Source: Halocatena marina (GTDB lineage: Archaea > Halobacteriota > Halobacteria > Halobacteriales > Haloarculaceae). Taken from it: a stretch of DNA of 64,000 nt. Below are positions 18,653 through 27,674 of the stretch, piece after piece. Position numbers and translations under genes: made by a program. Where the stretch lies: contig NZ_CP109785.1 of NCBI RefSeq assembly GCF_025913575.1, positions 1,674,001-1,738,000 on the forward strand, read 5' to 3'. Under the pieces are notes generated by a model that ran no database searches, was not told the origin of the DNA, and saw only the letters and a program-made list of their open reading frames with translations. Each line of letters starts with the position of its first letter. The stretch's first letter is position 1.

Positions 18653-19360
18653 TTACTCCTCCTTCCCCTCATCGGGGATTGTCGGTGACGTCGCGTCCTG
18701 TTCAAGATCACTCTCGTCGAGAGAGTCCTCAGCCGACTCTAAGATCGCTTCGAGTATCAACAGGGTGCTCGCCGCACCCGGATCTTTGTGACCGACTGAT
18801 CGCCAGCCGAGGTAGGATGCACGTCCCTTGTTCGCTCGTAGAGGCACCGTGAACTCAACACCACGTCGAGCAGCGTCGACTGCCTTGGCTAGTGCTTCCT
18901 GAGCCGGAAGGTCGTCATTCTCGATGGATTTCTTGTACGTGTGAACAGCAGGCGTTACAGCGTCGACCATTGTTTTATCACCAACGCTTGCTCCACCACG
19001 GTCTGTGAGCTTTTCGAGATACGCTTCCCCGAACGCAACCGTCGACTCCGGAGTCAAGCCCTCAGACAGTTGATCGCTCGCGTGCATTATCGACCCACCG
19101 TACAGCGGGCCAGCAGCACCACCGACTTCCGAGATGAGCGCCACACCGACGGCTTTGATGATGTCGTCGATATCGCTGTCTCGTTCTTCCTCAATTTTCT
19201 CAACAACTGTCTCGAACCCACGGTCCATATTCGAACCGTGGTCTGCATCGCCAATCGCAGAGTCAAGTTCAGTCAGATACGGCTTCGCCTCGGCCAGCCG
19301 GGCCGCGACATTCTCTATCGCTGCAAATACTGCCTCACGTTGTCGGTCAGTTTTTTCCAT
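18653..19360 (-). CDS. dhaL: dihydroxyacetone kinase ADP-binding subunit DhaL
   Basis: 235 residues. DhaL holds an ADP cofactor that is rephosphorylated by DhaM and used to phosphorylate dihydroxyacetone on DhaK. The Mg/nucleotide motif DSAIGDADHGSNMDRG gives the three Asp ligands, and GGAAGPLYGG and GDKTMVDA are further family signatures. The acidic 25-residue C-terminal tail (SLDESDLEQD and onward) makes it longer than the usual 210 residues. Second gene of dhaKLM, with a 60 bp gap after dhaK and 3 bp before dhaM. Confidence 0.95.
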   Translation of the reverse strand: MEKTDRQREAVFAAIENVAARLAEAKPYLTELDSAIGDADHGSNMDRGFETVVEKIEEERDSDIDDIIKAVGVALISEVGGAAGPLYGGSIMHASDQLSEGLTPESTVAFGEAYLEKLTDRGGASVGDKTMVDAVTPAVHTYKKSIENDDLPAQEALAKAVDAARRGVEFTVPLRANKGRASYLGWRSVGHKDPGAASTLLILEAILESAEDSLDESDLEQDATSPTIPDEGKEE

Positions 19361-19420
19361 AGTGTTCTCCAGCCTGGGGGTTCCACCCGATATAATTCGT
19401 TGTGGTTGCCACGGATTAGA

Positions 19421-20416
19421 TTATTTCGTCTTGAACCCGGGCGCGTCAGTCGGTGCGCTGAGCAGATCCTTCAGTTCGTCGTCGAGATCAAGCACGGTGA
19501 CCGAACAGCCTTCCATGTCGAGTGAGGTCATGTAGTCACCGACCCACGTGTTCCACATCTCAAGCCCCTCGTCTTCGAGGAGTTCTTGAACGCGGCGGTT
19601 GACAACGAACAACTCAGAGAGAGGCGTGCCACCCATGCCGTTGACCATAACGGCAACCTCACCAGACGGTTGAACATCGTCGAGCACCTCGGTGGTGAGA
19701 CGTTCGGCGATGGTGTCGGCCTCCATGATCTCAGTACGTTCAACACCAGGTTCTCCGTGGATTCCGATACCGATTTCGATTTCGTCGTCGTCGATATCGA
19801 ACGTTGGTTCGCCCTTATCGGGCGTCACACACGAAGTGAGCGCCATTCCCATCGAACCAACGTTGTCAACGACTTTCTCCGCTACGCGGGTCACTTCCTC
19901 GATAGCTGCGCCGCGCTCTGCTAACGCGCCAGCACACTTGTGGACGAAGATCGTCCCCTGCACACCCCGCCGCCCGGAGGTGTACGTCGAGTCCTCAACT
20001 GCAACATCGTCGTTGACGACGACTTGCTCAACCATATCGACACCCTCTATTTCGGCCATTTCGGCGGCGGTATCGAAGTTCATCACGTCGCCTTCGTAGT
20101 TTTTGACGACGCACAGCACTCCTGCACCACCGTCGCAGGCCTGAATCATCTCACTCAGTTCGTCACCGGTCGGTGAGGTGAATACCTCACCCGCAGCCGC
20201 ACCGTCGAGCATTCCTTCGCCAACGAAGCCCGCGTGTGTTGGCTCGTGACCGCTTCCACCACCGCTCACGACGCCGACCTTTCCGTCGACCGGTGCATCG
20301 TCTCGTACGACTACCTTCGTGTCGTCCAATCTGCGTGTGCGATTCGGATACGCGGCGACAATTCCATCGACCATCTCGTCGACTACATCTGACGGATCGT
20401 TGAGTAATTTCTTCAT
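19421..20416 (-). CDS. dhaK: dihydroxyacetone kinase substrate-binding subunit DhaK
   Basis: 331-residue subunit that binds dihydroxyacetone covalently as a hemiaminal on His220 (GIGIHGEPGVER; E. coli uses His218). Other landmarks are SGGGSGHEPTHAGFVG, VVKNYEGDVMNFD (Lys105, Asp110 at the substrate site) and NGMGGTPLSEL. The start at MKKLLNDPSDVV is the canonical DhaK N-terminus; an upstream frame extension was rejected. It heads the dhaKLM operon with its own promoter. The product, dihydroxyacetone phosphate, enters glycolysis/gluconeogenesis. Confidence 0.96.
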   Translation of the reverse strand: MKKLLNDPSDVVDEMVDGIVAAYPNRTRRLDDTKVVVRDDAPVDGKVGVVSGGGSGHEPTHAGFVGEGMLDGAAAGEVFTSPTGDELSEMIQACDGGAGVLCVVKNYEGDVMNFDTAAEMAEIEGVDMVEQVVVNDDVAVEDSTYTSGRRGVQGTIFVHKCAGALAERGAAIEEVTRVAEKVVDNVGSMGMALTSCVTPDKGEPTFDIDDDEIEIGIGIHGEPGVERTEIMEADTIAERLTTEVLDDVQPSGEVAVMVNGMGGTPLSELFVVNRRVQELLEDEGLEMWNTWVGDYMTSLDMEGCSVTVLDLDDELKDLLSAPTDAPGFKTK

Positions 20417-20432
20417 GGAGCTTTTACCCCCA

Positions 20433-20463
20433 GTTAATGGGTAACTCACGTTGGCATATAATT
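20433..20463 (-). promoter_or_regulatory. dhaK promoter with short inverted repeat
   Basis: On the minus strand a TATA-like AATTATATG box (20455-20463) lies about 43 nt before the dhaK ATG. Between box and start is an inverted repeat, GTTA-N5-TAAC (20433-20445), positioned where a repressor could block initiation. The arms are short, so the operator idea is tentative. Confidence 0.4.
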
Positions 20464-20546
20464 TTCCCCTATACGGGCCGTCGATACTGTGTCTGTCTGT
20501 AATATGATACCGGTAGTTCAGTATTAATCCGCAAGCGGTAGGGATG

Positions 20547-21713
20547 CTATTGAGAGTCGACTGCCCGCTCGACGGCGTCAGGCTCGACGAGAAGCTGATG
20601 GCTCGTATAGTTCCCTTCCGCGCGCCCACCCCAGTTGTCGTCTCGCTTTGTGATGCCAAGCGTCGCGACGTGCGCCAAAAGGTCTCTGATTCGTCGTGCA
20701 GTCAGTGGTTCATCACCCTGTTCTCGGCACAGGGTAGTGTATGCCTCGTAGACGCGAGCGGTTCGAAACCAATCGGTGTCGGGTTCTTCACGTGTAAGTG
20801 TCGACAGCGCGTACAGGAGTCGATCGGTGTCTCCAGATATTTGATCGAATTTCTCACGGAGACGGTTGCTTTTCACCTGTTTGTGGGCTCGCGGAACGAA
20901 CGCGGTCCGAACAGCGTCGGCATCCTCAGCACGTGCAATATCACCGGCGACGAGGAGCGTTTCAATCGCCGTCCGCGCATCTGGAATTCCTTCCGATGCT
21001 AGTTCGACGACATGCTGGATCACTCCGTCTTCGAGGCTGTCTGATCGAAACGCGTCTTGCCGCCTCTCGAGAATGGTTCGAAGCTCTGTGTCGTCGTAGG
21101 GTGGGAAAACGAACGTGCGCTCTGCAAGCGCGGTTTCGACCGCATTCGACATCCGATCGGTGATTGTTGGGTCCCCACTAATGCTGATCGACCCTACCTC
21201 ACACGTATCAGTCTCCAGTTCCGCGATGCGAGCCACTACGTCAAATGATTCTGCGTAGTCAATGCGATCAAAGAGGAACAGTACCACATCATAACACTCT
21301 TCCAGCACTGTTCGCAGTCGATCGTCATACGCCGAAAGTGAGAGTCCTCGTGAGGGAATCGACAGCCCGGTAGTGTCGGGATCGTTCAGATCAGCAGCAA
21401 CAGTGCGGACCACGCCTGTCTTTGTGGAAACTGAAAGACAATCGACGTGGGCGACGGCTGCGCTGACTCCTTGCTCTGCAGCGTACCGCGCGACCCGATT
21501 GGCGACGTAACGAGTGCACAGCGTCTTGCCAGTTCCTGTGTGTCCCGAGACAAGCACTCGTTCCGGTCGTCGGCCGAAGATGATTGGATTGACCGCGTCG
21601 TCGAGACGAGCGATCAGCTCGACCCGATCGACGATCCGATCTCGTCCCGGCAGATAATCGATCTCTAGTAACCGTCTGTCAGCGAATACGTCCGGGGGCG
21701 AGTGTCCTGTCAT
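20547..21713 (-). CDS. orc1: Orc1/Cdc6 family replication initiation protein
   Basis: 388-residue AAA+ protein with a C-terminal winged helix, the archaeal origin-binding initiator family. Walker A is GHTGTGKT with Lys63. The Walker B strand reads VVLFLFDRID: Asp149 is present but the catalytic Glu is replaced by Arg150. Sensor 1 is SISISGDPTITDR and sensor 2/arginine region GIPDARTAIETLLVAG. The C-terminal wHTH has ARRIRDLLAHVATLGI and the family-typical GGRAEGNYTSHQL. The unusual Walker B suggests it binds but may not hydrolyse ATP, or that it is a secondary or element-borne copy. A TATA-like GATTTAAGT near 21770 is a plausible promoter. Confidence 0.92.
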   Translation of the reverse strand: MTGHSPPDVFADRRLLEIDYLPGRDRIVDRVELIARLDDAVNPIIFGRRPERVLVSGHTGTGKTLCTRYVANRVARYAAEQGVSAAVAHVDCLSVSTKTGVVRTVAADLNDPDTTGLSIPSRGLSLSAYDDRLRTVLEECYDVVLFLFDRIDYAESFDVVARIAELETDTCEVGSISISGDPTITDRMSNAVETALAERTFVFPPYDDTELRTILERRQDAFRSDSLEDGVIQHVVELASEGIPDARTAIETLLVAGDIARAEDADAVRTAFVPRAHKQVKSNRLREKFDQISGDTDRLLYALSTLTREEPDTDWFRTARVYEAYTTLCREQGDEPLTARRIRDLLAHVATLGITKRDDNWGGRAEGNYTSHQLLVEPDAVERAVDSQ

Positions 21714-22211
21714 GTTTTGTTACGATGTTTTTGTCGTGCGTTGATGGCAGCTGAAGGAGGCAGCGTACTTAAATCATTCTTCCACATGATTAGAGAGGAA
21801 GCCCGGAATGTCCAGTGGTTTGCATCGGAAATGAAGTTCCAGTATTGATCTCCCAACGAACGTCGTCTCTTACTCGTGGATATCGACTGTATAAGCCACT
21901 AGTAATATCCGGTTACTGGTTACAATCGGATAGTAAATCAGCTAGTCAACGATTTATAGGTGTAGAAAATATAAAAAATAAGATAGTATGGGAGACTTAG
22001 TGAGTGACAAACAATGGACTGATACAGCTTAGAGCTCCGATTTGATCGATGATAGAAATCACTGAGTAATCAACCATTACCTACCCGACACTATGTGTGC
22101 AGGTTGATAAACAAGAAATGGTTTTAATCTATTGTATAGTTTTAAATACCAATGGTCTTTCTACCAATTGCAATATATAAATTTATTATTCTAACACTGT
22201 ATCTTGTGCAA
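21714..22211. other. AT-rich intergenic region upstream of orc1
   Basis: About 500 bp with no gene, becoming very AT-rich after 21900 (runs such as gaaaatataaaaaataag). Such a region beside orc1 is where an archaeal origin unwinding element might lie, but I found no clear repeated origin boxes in it; one partial match (GTCCAGTGGTTT) occurs near 21810. Confidence 0.35.
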
Positions 22212-23003
22212 TCATCCAAGTGAACCAGTCAATTCAGCAGCGTAACCAGACTGCTTCGTGTATTCACTACCTGACATGAGAACAGGGTAGAACAGTTTAT
22301 CAGCGGTCAGAACTCTTCCGTCGATGGTTGCGTATGGTTTTCCATCGAGAACCGGCTCGAAATTCTCGACGTGGAACGCACACGACGTTGACTCCGACTC
22401 GCGTTTGAGTAGCTGTTCACGCAAGCGATACACAGGAACTGAACATCGATCGAGTACGTCGTTATCGAGGAGAACACCGGTTGCGGCGAGAAATTCCCGA
22501 ATGATTCGTTTGGCGTTAATAGTGGCTTGCTCGGTGCCTTGTATCCCACACTCGACCTCGACGACAGGGGTGTAATCGACGAGTGAAGGCCCGAGGAGCC
22601 CGGCCGTCTCGACGACAGCCTCGACCGATAGATAGGGACAGATTGCTGTGGCGATCGGTCCAACGGTGTTGACAATGGCAAACGGGCGCTCTTCTGATCT
22701 CATAGAGTGCAGCGAGAGCGTCGTACAGCCAGCCAGTTCCATGAGCAATTCATACGCTAAACGGCGCTCATCCACCTCTGCATCACGATTGCCCGGAAAT
22801 TCACGGTTCATGTCGGTCTCTGTGTAGCGTACGCCCCGTTCAAGCGCCCGTTCGTTCGCAATGATGAACTTCACGGGTCGCTTGACGTTTGGTTCCTCTT
22901 CGAGCAACGCTTCGATCGCATGCGCTCCACACGGTTCGTCCCCATGAATTGCCGCGACGACCGCGAGTTCCGGATCACCCATTCCCAACTTTTCTATACG
23001 CAT
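22212..23003 (-). CDS. succinylglutamate desuccinylase/aspartoacylase family zinc hydrolase
   Basis: 263-residue M14-like zinc amidohydrolase, probably cleaving an N-acyl amino acid or related amide. The zinc motif is AAIHGDEPCG (His20, Glu23), the third ligand is the His in LSLHSMRS, and VEVECGIQGTEQ supplies the catalytic Glu. YTETDMNREFPGN is the substrate arginine/asparagine segment typical of the family. The start at MRIEKLGMGDPEL follows a 10 bp gap from the upstream small gene, suggesting an operon. Family assignment is strong; the exact substrate is unknown. Confidence 0.88.
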   Translation of the reverse strand: MRIEKLGMGDPELAVVAAIHGDEPCGAHAIEALLEEEPNVKRPVKFIIANERALERGVRYTETDMNREFPGNRDAEVDERRLAYELLMELAGCTTLSLHSMRSEERPFAIVNTVGPIATAICPYLSVEAVVETAGLLGPSLVDYTPVVEVECGIQGTEQATINAKRIIREFLAATGVLLDNDVLDRCSVPVYRLREQLLKRESESTSCAFHVENFEPVLDGKPYATIDGRVLTADKLFYPVLMSGSEYTKQSGYAAELTGSLG

Positions 23004-23013
23004 TCTATTCACC

Positions 23014-23277
23014 CTATTTCTGTTCTGATGATGGAGTATCGGCAAGATGCGCTGCCTCCATCGTTTCGGTAACTGAATCTCGCCGGATTAGTGCTGAGAC
23101 ATTTCTGATACACTTGTGTCGATCGTGCAGCTCTGCCTTCGTGAGTTCTGGATCGAGCTGTGTTATTTCTGTCCACGTATCAGTATACACATTGTACTTC
23201 TCGAATCGCCATCCAAGAATCTCGATCTTATTGATTCGATCTTGTAGCATTTTTTTGGGGTGGTTGGTGGCTGCCAT
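23014..23277 (-). CDS. 87-residue protein of unknown function
   Basis: Begins MAATNHPKKMLQDRINKIEI and ends with an acidic/polar tail (MEAAHLADTPSSEQK). The central part (WRFEKYNVYTDTWTEIT) is followed by LTKAELHDRHKCIRNVSALI, predicted to be helical. No family recognised. The start lies only 7 nt after a tRNA 3'-end fragment on the same strand, an unusual position, and the gene is 10 bp upstream of the zinc hydrolase. It could be a cargo gene of an element once integrated at the tRNA site. Confidence 0.55.
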   Translation of the reverse strand: MAATNHPKKMLQDRINKIEILGWRFEKYNVYTDTWTEITQLDPELTKAELHDRHKCIRNVSALIRRDSVTETMEAAHLADTPSSEQK

Positions 23278-23283
23278 CAGCAA

Positions 23284-23308
23284 AGCCCCGGCGTGGAATC
23301 GAACCACG
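23284..23308 (-). tRNA. tRNA 3'-end fragment (T-arm plus acceptor half), possible att site
   Basis: Read on the minus strand: T-stem CGTGG, loop TTCGATT, T-stem CCACG, then CCGGGGC and a discriminator T. This is a perfect T-arm and 3' acceptor strand. The matching 5' acceptor strand (GCCCCGG) and the D and anticodon arms are not found upstream, so this is not a complete tRNA gene. Such 3' fragments are typical scars of integrase-mediated insertion at tRNA genes. The isoacceptor cannot be named. Confidence 0.6.
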
Positions 23309-25182
23309 CTTCTCCAACGAGGTAACGGACAGGTCACAGAGTATGGCTACCTGGCACGCAGTTTAGGTGTGCTGAGAGTATCTCTGCACGAACCGTATGT
23401 ACTGTCAGTGATGTGGATTGCTCCCAGACGAGGAATCGTTCGTCCGCGTTCCCCGACCGGTTCCCGAATACTCTGAAAACGAACCCGCTACGAATTCTCA
23501 ACTGAGACGTGAGGCGGAAGCACGGGTGCGTTCGCACTCGCAGAAACCAAATGGGAGGAATCCTTCCATCTATTGTTCGATTTGTTGAATGGTGTGTATG
23601 TGATTGATATACATGTGTAGAACGGTGTCAATGTAAATGTTTCGATGCTGCAGATGACAAGACAAAATTTAGTGAGATAGCCACAAACGATGAGTAATGC
23701 GAAGCATTCTCGTCTGTTATTTATAATCACATTATATACATAATATTCATGTGCTTACTAGGGATGTCATATCTTCTCATTGTTTGACCTAACTCGAACT
23801 CTGAACGGGAAGTGTGAATAAATTAGACTGGAAATATGGATTGTATTGCGGTTTTCACTGGAAATGTGGTCCCACAATAGGATCTCGTCTGGTTCGAGAG
23901 TTAATACCACACAGATCCAGTGACCGTCTCAAAAATCACATTTTCGAGTAGACTGGAAACATAGTAAGATGATTGATACGTATGCGGTATTGTTGCTAAA
24001 TATCCGTAGTATTTGCCTCAGAAGCCCTAGAAAGACCACATTTCACTGGAAATGTAGTAGGTAGGGGTGTATGATACACGACAGCTATAATGTGACTATT
24101 CAGATTTCCGTTGTGCCTTCGGACGGCTGTGAGAATCATCGCTCTTAGTTTCTGTGAGAACCATCAGTACGATGGGAGGAGAGCGAAACAGAGACAGCAG
24201 TAGATAAGTATTGGTTGGAAATCACTGCACAAGACTATCCGATCGACGGTTCTCCTCGCTCACCGCCACCACGACAGGTGGCAGCCCACATTTCGGATAG
24301 CTATCACAGCAGTACGGCTGTAATGACTACTCAAAGAGGAACACTATTTCGAACACTGTGATCGTAAATCGACTGACCATCTCCGTTATAGCCACATAGC
24401 GTGATTTAAAAGCGGTACCCCTTCGATCAGACAGGGAGGCTGACGTTGTCATTCTCACCGGACAAGGGGTGATGTTTGTGTATGACTTCTTACTCGAATG
24501 TACACAGCGTCAACCTTCAAGCACTACCAATCGCGAAGGTTCAGGAGGCACGATCCAGTTCCTCTCTTTGGCCTGCTGTCGACAGAGCTGCGCCGCACGG
24601 TACTGGTTGGCATTTAATATTCTGAAGTTGAATCATCGTATTCGGATACTATCTCTTGTCTCGATACTCTCTATGTTGATCACCGTTGTCCCACAGTTGA
24701 CAACCGGGAATGAAACATTAATCGTGAGTCTGTAAACGGGATCGATCCGAAGTCAATCGTGAATGATGGTATGGAGACACAAGCCACGGAAAACCGTTCT
24801 GGGAATCCCCGGTGCTTACTCTTGTATATTTCGTCGGTCCTGTGGCCGACCGTCTCCAGTGACACCACCTCGATCATCTCAGCAGTCCATATCTAATTCC
24901 GCGCAAACTGTCCACCGATAGGCAGTATATATTCTCGACTGTACGATGTGACCGCTGATCGTTAGTTACTGCCACGAGAGCTTATTTCACACCTGTATTC
25001 CTGATGAATAAGTCCACCAGACGTATCTTTCGAAAAGTAACACACCGAACCAACCAACTCACAGATAATTTCCACAGTACCTACCGGACAGCCCGAATGA
25101 TCGGTTCTAGCGCGACAAAACCGTGATTGAGTGGTGATGTCTTTTGGCGATATCGCTCCCCTGCTCGCTCTCGACTCACGCA
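23309..25182. other. 1.9 kb gene desert with repeats
   Basis: No complete gene is supported. The left half is AT-rich and holds the CTGGAAA repeat cluster (listed separately). Around 24150-24380 and 24470-24880 there are short frames of mixed composition with many stops, possibly decayed coding DNA, including a 24469-24735 frame with no recognisable family. The right end borders the stop of the MFS gene. Confidence 0.45.
23825..24060. repeat. cluster of origin-box-like CTGGAAA repeats with inverted pair
   Basis: Four boxes share CTGGAAA: AGACTGGAAATATGG (23825), TTTCACTGGAAATGTGGTC (23853), AGACTGGAAACATAG (23950) and CATTTCACTGGAAATGTAG (24039). The last is a 7 bp-arm palindrome around ACTG. 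The second and fourth are inverted relative to each other (GAAATGTGGTC versus GACCACATTTC) across about 160 bp, and the fourth is followed by a GTAGGTAGGGG G-run. This resembles haloarchaeal origin recognition boxes, which contain TTTCCA-type palindromes plus a G-string, but no consensus was computed. Confidence 0.45.
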
Positions 25183-26535
25183 CTATTTTGACTCGTGCTC
25201 AGGGATCATGTGACCCGTCTCCTGATGGGGACCGCAGAGAGCGTCCGACGACTGGCGGCACGCGGTTTCTGCAAGCGAGCGCGATTCTGACGAAGGCGTT
25301 TTCTCTGCTTTCATCTCTTCTCTGTCGGCATCATCGATAGACGGTTCCGGCAGATACCGCCACGCAACGACGGCCAGCACGAAACAACCCGCTGCTGAGA
25401 GTCCCGCATTGGCGAGGTATCCGGGACCGAAAGCGGTGAAGACGAGCCCCGCGAGTGCTCCACCGATCGCAAAACCGATCTGTCCAGTGGCAGCTGTGAG
25501 ACTCATGAGTGCCCCGCGACGTTCGTCGGAAACAAGTTCGGTTAGGAGAGCTTGGAACGAACTCCCGCGGGAGGCAAACAGCCCCATTGCAACGGAGAAA
25601 ACGACGTAGATTGGCCAGAGAGCAACGTTCACAAAGGGCGTCACAAGAATCACTGCCGTCACGGCGAGTGACGCACCAATGATGACTGGCTTGCGGCCGA
25701 CTCTGTCGGATAATCGACCTGCCTCAGGACCAGCGATGACGTTCCCGACACCGCCAAGAAAGAAAAGGAGTGCAATTGCTCCACCGGTCGCCCCGAACGT
25801 GGTTTCGAGCCACAGCGGAAGGTATGCGATGTACAACGGAAAGCTCAGAAAAACCAACGCAAACATGACTGAAGCGGCCGCGACGCCGGGCTGACGGAGT
25901 AGCGAAGCGTATTCTGCGACTGCGTTGTGAACGCCAAGTGGTCTTTCCGAACGGCGCGCGTCCGGTTGCGGGACGAAGCGCCAGACAAGTACCGAAGCGA
26001 TACCCATCACGACGGCGAACACGACAAACGGAGCGCGGAAACCGAGCGCGGTTGCGAATATGATCCCTAGCGGAACACCTGCGATCTGACCGGCTGCAAG
26101 TCCGCTCAGTACCCATCCACTCGCCCAGCCTCGACGTTCGCGTGGGAAGTAATCACCAATATAAGCGATCGCTGCTCCGTTGAGAACTCCACCAGCACCC
26201 CCAGCAAACGCTCGAACGGCGAACAACGACGCGAAACTTTCGACGAACCCGTGCGCTGCGAGTGCAATCGTCATCAGAGTGGTTCCGATCAGCAAGATGC
26301 GCCTGCGTCCAATGCGATCGGAGACCGGTCCGGCAATGAGTGCGAACACACCGACGGCAAACGCATACGCCGTGATGAGAGTTCCGAGGAGCCCGACTGT
26401 TGTGCCTAGTTGATCTGCGATACGCGGTAGGATCGGCGCGATGATCATCACCTGACTAGCGAACGAAAACACCACCAACCAAAGGACAAAGAGAATCAAA
26501 TACTCCGAGACAGTATCGTGATCAAGCACATTCAT
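25183..26535 (-). CDS. MFS transporter
   Basis: 450-residue major facilitator with 12 predicted helices. The helix 2-3 loop motif GPVSDRIGRRRILLIG and its counterpart in the second half, GRLSDRVGRKPVIIG, are both present, and a GVLNGAAIAYIGDYFPRERRGWASG segment resembles the drug:H+ antiporter branch. The last 50 residues are a hydrophilic tail (REEMKAEKTPSSESR and onward). It probably exports a drug or metabolite, or takes up a small solute, with a proton or sodium gradient. Single gene; direction and substrate unknown. Confidence 0.92.
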   Translation of the reverse strand: MNVLDHDTVSEYLILFVLWLVVFSFASQVMIIAPILPRIADQLGTTVGLLGTLITAYAFAVGVFALIAGPVSDRIGRRRILLIGTTLMTIALAAHGFVESFASLFAVRAFAGGAGGVLNGAAIAYIGDYFPRERRGWASGWVLSGLAAGQIAGVPLGIIFATALGFRAPFVVFAVVMGIASVLVWRFVPQPDARRSERPLGVHNAVAEYASLLRQPGVAAASVMFALVFLSFPLYIAYLPLWLETTFGATGGAIALLFFLGGVGNVIAGPEAGRLSDRVGRKPVIIGASLAVTAVILVTPFVNVALWPIYVVFSVAMGLFASRGSSFQALLTELVSDERRGALMSLTAATGQIGFAIGGALAGLVFTAFGPGYLANAGLSAAGCFVLAVVAWRYLPEPSIDDADREEMKAEKTPSSESRSLAETACRQSSDALCGPHQETGHMIPEHESK

Positions 26536-26714
26536 CCGACGATACTGATGTTGAGGTGGCGCTTGATCATGAGTCTACCGTCAAAACACCTACTTTGAAT
26601 ACTGTCCCAGCTGGATTACCTCGACTGTCGATACGACCGCGACAGCGATACTACCGATCGCTGTTGTCCCACTCGGAACAATGTGTTCTCTCATCTGGCA
26701 ATCGGGGAGCGTGA

Positions 26715-27467
26715 TTACAATCCCGTGAGAAGCAACACTGCTGTATAGCTCACTCCACCGACCGCAAACGCCCAGAATCGACTGTCGCTCTCTTCTGGGA
26801 GTTCTTCTTTGATTACATTGAGTACGATGCCCCCCGCTAAAAAGGCGAACAGAACTGCGAGTGCAGCCTCGTCGATTTCTATTAGGTACCCAACCATCGC
26901 TCCGAGTAAGAGTGCCACCGAAAGCAACCATCGAGCAATTCGGTTGTACTCTTTTTGATGTCTCTCTTGAAGTGCGAAATCGGTCACGACGAAGTGAAGG
27001 CCCATTGCAAACGTAAAAAAGAGTAAATTATCGATTTCTGGCTCCTGTTGGTGAATGAGAAGATAGCCAATAAGGAGGTTATAGAAGGCAAACGAACCCA
27101 GATGTATCCAAAATATTTTCGTGTTAACCTGAGGAGCAACTGTCCGATTGCGGTGTGATGATTGCTGCGCAAGCCGTTCAATCCCATAAAAGAACGTAAA
27201 TCCAGCGAGCGCAACGAGATAGACGTGCCGTTCTGAGAATGCGAGGGGAATCGGCTCTGCTTGCTGGATGGTCCGTCCGCTTCTGCTGAGTTCCGGAAAC
27301 ACGTGAACAAAGACATACGCTACCGAAGCACCCCCAGCAAACGAGAGCCAGCGACTGCGAGGAACGCTACTCAAAGCAGTAAGCCGGTTTGCATACAAGT
27401 GCACGATAGATAATCCGATAGCACATATCGATGCGAGCACGACTGGTTCAGCCTGCAATACGAACAT
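26715..27467 (-). CDS. ZIP-like integral membrane protein
   Basis: 250 residues with seven to eight membrane helices. The pattern resembles ZIP metal transporters: SFAGGASVAYVFVHVFPEL in an early helix, GLHFVVTDFAL mid-protein and GGIVLNVIKEELPEESDS near the end (H-x-x-P-E and K-E-E-L-P segments). The central histidine-rich loop is short. Metal transport is suggested, but the canonical HxxxH/ExxxH pairs are incomplete, so it could be a ZIP-related protein of other function. The start ATG was chosen one codon after a TTG. Divergent from the BAT regulator at 27675 across 200 bp. Confidence 0.65.
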   Translation of the reverse strand: MFVLQAEPVVLASICAIGLSIVHLYANRLTALSSVPRSRWLSFAGGASVAYVFVHVFPELSRSGRTIQQAEPIPLAFSERHVYLVALAGFTFFYGIERLAQQSSHRNRTVAPQVNTKIFWIHLGSFAFYNLLIGYLLIHQQEPEIDNLLFFTFAMGLHFVVTDFALQERHQKEYNRIARWLLSVALLLGAMVGYLIEIDEAALAVLFAFLAGGIVLNVIKEELPEESDSRFWAFAVGGVSYTAVLLLTGL

Positions 27468-27674
27468 CAAATCACGCCAACCATTACTTCCAACTATACG
27501 TAGTGGATAAATAATCTTTATGCCGGCAGACTTATGTATAGATTCTATGCTTTGAAGATGGGAAAATGCCGGAAGACGTTAGGTTGTGGCGCTTAGTAGC
27601 TGTGACGTAGAACAGTTGACTACATGGCCTGCCGGAACGCTATTGAGAGCGCGTCCCGATAGAGAGATTACACC

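Noticed and set aside
21790..21860. Partial origin-box match GTCCAGTGGTTT near orc1
   Set aside because: A single weak match with no second copy or G-run; not enough to call an origin.
24469..24735. 88-codon frame in the gene desert
   Set aside because: Not acidic, no family motif; the region has many stops, so it is not supported as a gene.
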